A DNA stretch of 64,000 nucleotides from Anniella stebbinsi (Eukaryota > Chordata > Lepidosauria > Squamata > Anniellidae): NCBI GenBank assembly GCA_029215795.1, contig JARDYH010000001.1, positions 116,896,533-116,960,532 on the forward strand. Reading direction: 5' to 3'. Positions within the stretch are counted from its first letter, which is position 1, and each line of letters starts with the position of its first letter. Below, piece by piece: positions 60,110-64,000 of the stretch. The notes under the pieces are model-generated. The model was not told the DNA's origin, ran no database searches, and saw nothing but the letters and a program-made list of their open reading frames with translations. Position numbers and translations under genes: made by a program.

Positions 60110-60362
60110 GTGCATCCAAACGGATTGAATAACACCATGGAACTATCAGCCTTCTTGGTAAAATAAAACTATCCGTGGTTAAATACTGCCCTCTGGTGGA
60201 AAATATAGAAGCTACCATTTGCATTTATCCTGCTGAAGATATCTTTAAGACCTTGAGTATTTAAGCCACCTAATCTCTCTCAGCTGCGGGACTGCAGACT
60301 TGCCTGAAACAAACACTTTTGAAATTACTATCAGAAGCAAAGTTTTTAACTTCCTCTTAACA

Positions 60363-61050
60363 TAGGGTGACCAGATTTTGGAACCCAAAATCCCGGTCCA
60401 AAATGGCCACCCAAAATGGCCACCCAAAGGGGGCGTGCCCACCCCCCAAAAAACAAACAAACAAAATTTTTTAAAGGCCACCCGCCATGTGAGATCTGAA
60501 CCCCCCCCCACCAGAAACAAAACCCACCACCACCAAGCCATCCCCCCCAAAAAAACACAGCGAGGGGGAGGGGGCTTACCTGCTGGGGCCGTCCGCTGCC
60601 GTCCGCTGGCCCCCACAGTCCCAGCAGGTAAGAAGCACAACGCGGGAGGCGGGAGGCCCCCCCATTTCCTGCTGGGGCATCTGCTTCCCTCCGGTGCTCG
60701 AATCTACTGAGAAACAGGCTTCGCGGCCTGTCTCTCCTTAGCACGCCAGGTGATGACGTCATCACCCAGCGCGCTACTGAGGGACAGGCCGCGAAGCCTG
60801 TTTCTCAGTAGATTCGAGCATCGGAGGGAAGCAGACGCCCTGGCAGGTGGTGGCAAGGGGGCTCCCCCCATCCAAAACCCCACCACCAAGCCACCCATCC
60901 CCCCCAAAACCCAGCCTGGACCTACCGGGTCTACCGCCGCTTGCCGCTGCCACGTGACCCCCCACAGCCCCGGGTTGCCCCCGACGCCCCCCAGATCACC
61001 CCAGGTTTCCCGGTTAGGACCGGGAAATCCCGGGCGATCTGGTCACCCTA
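60363..61050. mobile_element. 688-bp non-autonomous DNA transposon inserted in the Penelope-like arm
   Basis: The inverted ends TAGGGTGACCAGAT and ATCTGGTCACCCTA are exact. TTAACA is duplicated on both sides (60357-60362 and 61051-61056). The left arm of the surrounding inverted repeat keeps the single-copy site (59491-59496, complement strand), which proves the duplication. GC-rich interior; no credible transposase frame. Family not assigned. Confidence 0.85.
60675..60840. repeat. 166-bp near-perfect palindrome centred on TGACGTCA
   Basis: The arms 60675-60757 and 60758-60840 are inverted copies with few mismatches, meeting without spacer in TGATGACGTCATCA. The centre contains the full CRE consensus TGACGTCA. 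Confidence 0.85.
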
Positions 61051-61636
61051 TTAACAACGCAGTTTTTAGTCTAGTGTTAATATATTATAAAATAGGTACA
61101 TTAACTTCTTATATATTGTTTATTAATAGATATCCTAAAGACAGAAAATAGCTGCCATACACTGTTATATTTAACAAGAATTACCAGGTGGTGAGTGAAT
61201 AAGATGAGAGTTTTTACAAAACAATTTTAGTATTATGAGATGGTTTTTCCTGGTCCAGTACCCTGTATTTTGTATTTCTATTGTTACAGTATCCACAAGG
61301 CTCAGGAAGAAGCTCCTGTGAAACAAGAACAATATCTAGAATCTTGTCAGCTCTGGATTGGGACTTATAAAAAATCTTTTTACGTGTTATCAATCACTGT
61401 ATAAATTGACATACTGTAACTCTGGATAATTGATCCATGAATGTTTTGTTGGATGTATAATTGGTTCAGTGTGATAAAAATTATAGACTACATGCTTACT
61501 AAGGTTATAATCACATTAACCCAAGATTACATAAATGGTTTAAACTGTTTTTTACTAGCGTTTTTTCTATACAGCTGTGTGCCTAAGGGCATTCTTGTGT
61601 TCTGATCTATTACAGCTGTTGCCTCTGTTGTATACT

Positions 61637-61801
61637 TACACCAAGTTAGGCCATTGGTCCATCTAGCCGAGTACTGTCGACACTGAGTGGCAGCACCTCT
61701 CTAGTTTTCAGGCAGGATTCCTCCCTAGCCCTACCTCAAAATTGGACCTGGGACGTTCTGCATGCAAAGCAGGTGGTCTACCACTGAGCTACAGCCTCTC
61801 C
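61637..61801 (-). mobile_element. tRNA-Ala-derived SINE
   Basis: Read on the - strand, the head GGCTGTAGCTCAGTGGTAGA ... TTTGCATGCAGAA resembles tRNA-Ala(TGC), with an A box (TAGCTCAGTGG) and a degenerate B box (AGGTCCAATT). A body containing AGATGGACCAATGGCCTAAC follows. It abuts the Penelope-like right arm. Confidence 0.7.
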
Positions 61802-62102
61802 AAACAAGACTGAAGTGTCCAATAGTGGCTTAGGGATGTGGATATGCTAAAAATTAAGGAACAGGGTACCCCGAAGCACAAACTGTACTGAAGCCTGTTT
61901 TCAGTACAAGAACTAAGCACAGTTTTTTCACACAAATCTCTTCTCTCCCCCTCTCAAGATTCATTCATTTCAGCAGCCTGATTTAGAAAGAAAACTGTTT
62001 TGTTGCTATTTTCAAACAATTGAGAATCAGATCTGCGTATGACTCAGGGATGTATAGTAGATCCTGAACTATCTTCTGCGCATCTCCCTCTTAAGACAGT
62101 GA

Positions 62103-62434
62103 CCAGGTTCACATGATCATGGAGGGAAAATAAGCCACAGTGGCTTATTTTACACCTCTGCATTTTGGAGCTACCTAATTAGCATACGCACCCTCACTGG
62201 GGGTAGAGTTATGACGTCCAAACCAGGTGATGATGGCTGGCTGGCTGGTTTACAAAACTTAGGTTTTGGGGTAGTTTGTAAACTACCCCACCCACCATTG
62301 CTAGGTTTGGATGTCATGACAACCTGTACCCAGTGAGGATAATTATGCTAATTTAGAGGATTGCTACTGGCACGTGTAGGGAGGGAAAATAAGCCATAGT
62401 GGCTTATTTCCACTCCATGCTCATGAAAACCTGC
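62103..62434. mobile_element. Palindromic miniature element
   Basis: The outer ends CAGGTTCACATGATCATGGAG-like and CTCCATGCTCATGAAAACCTG are inverted. Inner inverted pairs are AAAATAAGCCACAGTGGCTT / AATAAGCCATAGTGGCTTAT, CCTCACTGGG / CCCAGTGAGG and GGGGTAGTTTG / CAAACTACCCC-like. The whole unit can fold on itself. Confidence 0.65.
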
Positions 62435-62774
62435 TCAGTGGGATAGTTCATTGTCATACTTAATATTTGCTAAACGTGAAGTCTTTTGGTTTTCAATGTG
62501 ATTTTTTGCATTTCAATTGCATGGGAGAAACAAAACCTAGAAGTCAGATGGCTATTATAAAAGGAAGCCACGAAGACCAGTTAGATGGACCTGTGAATAT
62601 ATTGTTGGAATAAGAGAAAATCTCAAACAAATGCATTCACTTGCTAAGAACAATATACAGGAAGCACAAGATAAGCCAGTGATCACTCAAGATGGATAAT
62701 AAGGTGTTAGTATTACTGTTGTAGCCCACTTCTGAAAACCAACTATTTGTGAAATGGTAAAGATCATTTGAGGT

Positions 62775-64000
62775 ATTATTTATTTATTTATTTCCATTTA
62801 TATACTGCCCCATAGCCAGAGCTCTCTGGGCAGTTTACAAAAATTAAAAACATTGAACATTAAAAACACCGATATACAAAATTTGAAACCATAAAGCATA
62901 AAAACAAGTTATAATTACAATATCCTTTAAAACAACAATTCTGGGTCAAAACACAATAACAACACAAAACCCTCATCATATGCTGTTAAATGCCTGGGAG
63001 AAGAGGAAAGTCTTGACCTGGAGCCAAAAGGATAACAATGTTGGCGCCAGACGAGCCTCGTCGGGGAGATCATTCCATAATTGGGGGTCCACCACTGAAA
63101 AGGCCCTTTCCCTTGTTGCCACCCTCCGTGCTTCCCTCGGAGTAGGCACCCGGAGGAGGGCCTTAGATGTGGATCGTAGTGTATGGGTAGGTTCGTGTCG
63201 GGAGAGGCATTCCATCAGGTATTGTGGTCCCAAGCTGTGTAAGGCTTTATAGGTTAGAACCAGCACCTTGAATTGGGCTCGGAAATGTATAGGCAGCTAA
63301 TGCAAGCGGGCCAGAGTAGGTCTTATATGCTCGAACCTTCTGGTTTCTGTTATTAATCCAGCCGCTGCATTTTGCACAAGCTGCAGCTTCTGAACCGTCT
63401 TCAAAGGCAGCCCCATGTAGAGTGCATTGCAGTAGTCCAATTTAGAGATTACCAGAGCATAGACAACTGAAGCCAGGTTACCCTGTCCAGATAGGGGCAT
63501 AGCTGGGCCACCAACCGAAGTTGGTAGAAGGCACTCCATGCCACCGAGGCCACCTGAGCCTCAAGTGACAGAGATGGTTCTAGGAGAACCCCCAAGCTAC
63601 GAACCCGCTCCTTCAGGGGGAGTGCAACCCCATCCAGAACAGGTTGAACACCCTCCATCCGGTCAGCAGAACCACCCACTAACAGCATCTCAGTTTTGTC
63701 TGGTTGAGTTTCAGTTTGTTAGCCCTCATCCAATCCATTGTTGCAGCCAGGCACTGGTTCAGCACATCCACAGCCTCACCTGCTTAAGATGAAAAGGAGA
63801 AATAGAGTTGTGTGTCATCAGCGTACTGATGGCAATGTACTCCAAAACTACGGACGACCGCACCCAACGGTTTCATGTAGATGTTGAACAGCATGGGGGA
63901 CAAGACTGACCCCTGAGGGACCCCATACTGGAGAATCCACGGGGCTGAGCAATGTTCCCCAAGCACCACCTTCTGGAGTCGCCCCGCCAAGTAGGAGCGG
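62775..64000 (-). mobile_element. LINE, L2/CR1-group, runs off the window edge
   Basis: On the - strand, broken frames give [47 protein letters not shown] and the C-terminal RAFSVVDPQLWNDLPDEARL. The 3' UTR ends at TTTATTTATTTATTTCC near 62775. The copy is decayed and its 5' side lies beyond 64000. Confidence 0.85.

Larger units (their letters stand above)
58942..61605. mobile_element. Penelope-like element forming a large inverted repeat
   Basis: The outer arms (58942 to about 59525; about 60327-61605, the latter interrupted by another transposon) are near-identical inverted copies. Between them, two head-to-head pieces of one gene remain: the - strand 59791-59504 (CGRCSVCDMAL ... TKWVIYII) and the + strand 59829-60109 (VIYIIICPCGLSYVGKT, IIEHRSKIKHK). 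The + strand piece is a GIY-YIG endonuclease domain of the type found in Penelope-like retroelements. Long terminal-repeat-like copies in odd orientation are known for this group. Confidence 0.7.

Noticed and set aside
60245..61151. Open frames on both strands around 60.2-61.2 kb
   Set aside because: GC-rich translations of a non-autonomous DNA transposon; mirror frames arise from its palindrome.

Overview
The window is vertebrate nuclear DNA, most likely from a squamate reptile (lizard). I infer this from split genes with GT/AG introns, a clear TAB3 orthologue, and a dense load of repeats that I associate with squamates: L2/CR1-group LINEs with YADD reverse transcriptase, hAT-like miniature elements with 8-bp target duplications, a Penelope-like element, and a tRNA-Ala-derived SINE. 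The species assignment is inference; no database was searched.

Left part (about 1.7-27.4 kb, + strand): TAB3, the TAK1-binding adaptor. A CpG-rich block at 1.7-2.35 kb is the probable promoter. Six coding exons (9336-9437, 10644-12102, 19389-19549, 20701-20794, 21298-21381, 23325-23473) join in frame to 2049 nt, or 682 codons plus stop. They encode an N-terminal CUE domain, a long Pro/Ser/Gln-rich middle, a coiled coil and a C-terminal NZF zinc finger. A long AT-rich 3' UTR follows, with candidate poly(A) signals at 24512 and 27349. The long intron after coding exon 2 carries a 3-kb LINE copy.

Middle and right part (about 28.6-55.9 kb, - strand): a second split gene in tail-to-tail orientation with TAB3. 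I assembled it from splice sites and reading phase. Eight exons from 55832 down to 43698 join without a frame break. They encode an N-terminal polar region and a central coiled coil. Two further exons (32575-32339 and 28855-28798) together encode one CAP-Gly domain ending at the C-terminus. Three weaker pieces (42100-41735, 41602-41565, 35233-35178) can bridge the two halves in consistent phase, giving about 812 codons. I do not recognise this protein. It is the most interesting object in the window: a probable microtubule-binding coiled-coil/CAP-Gly protein next to TAB3, where, as I recall the human map, no such gene is annotated.

The rest is repeats and unannotated intron or intergenic DNA. 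At 58.9-61.6 kb a Penelope-like element forms a large inverted repeat. One arm is interrupted by a 688-bp transposon with a 6-bp target duplication, and the other arm preserves the empty site. That transposon holds a 166-bp near-perfect palindrome centred on TGACGTCA. A LINE copy runs off the right edge. No tRNA, rRNA or CRISPR feature was seen.
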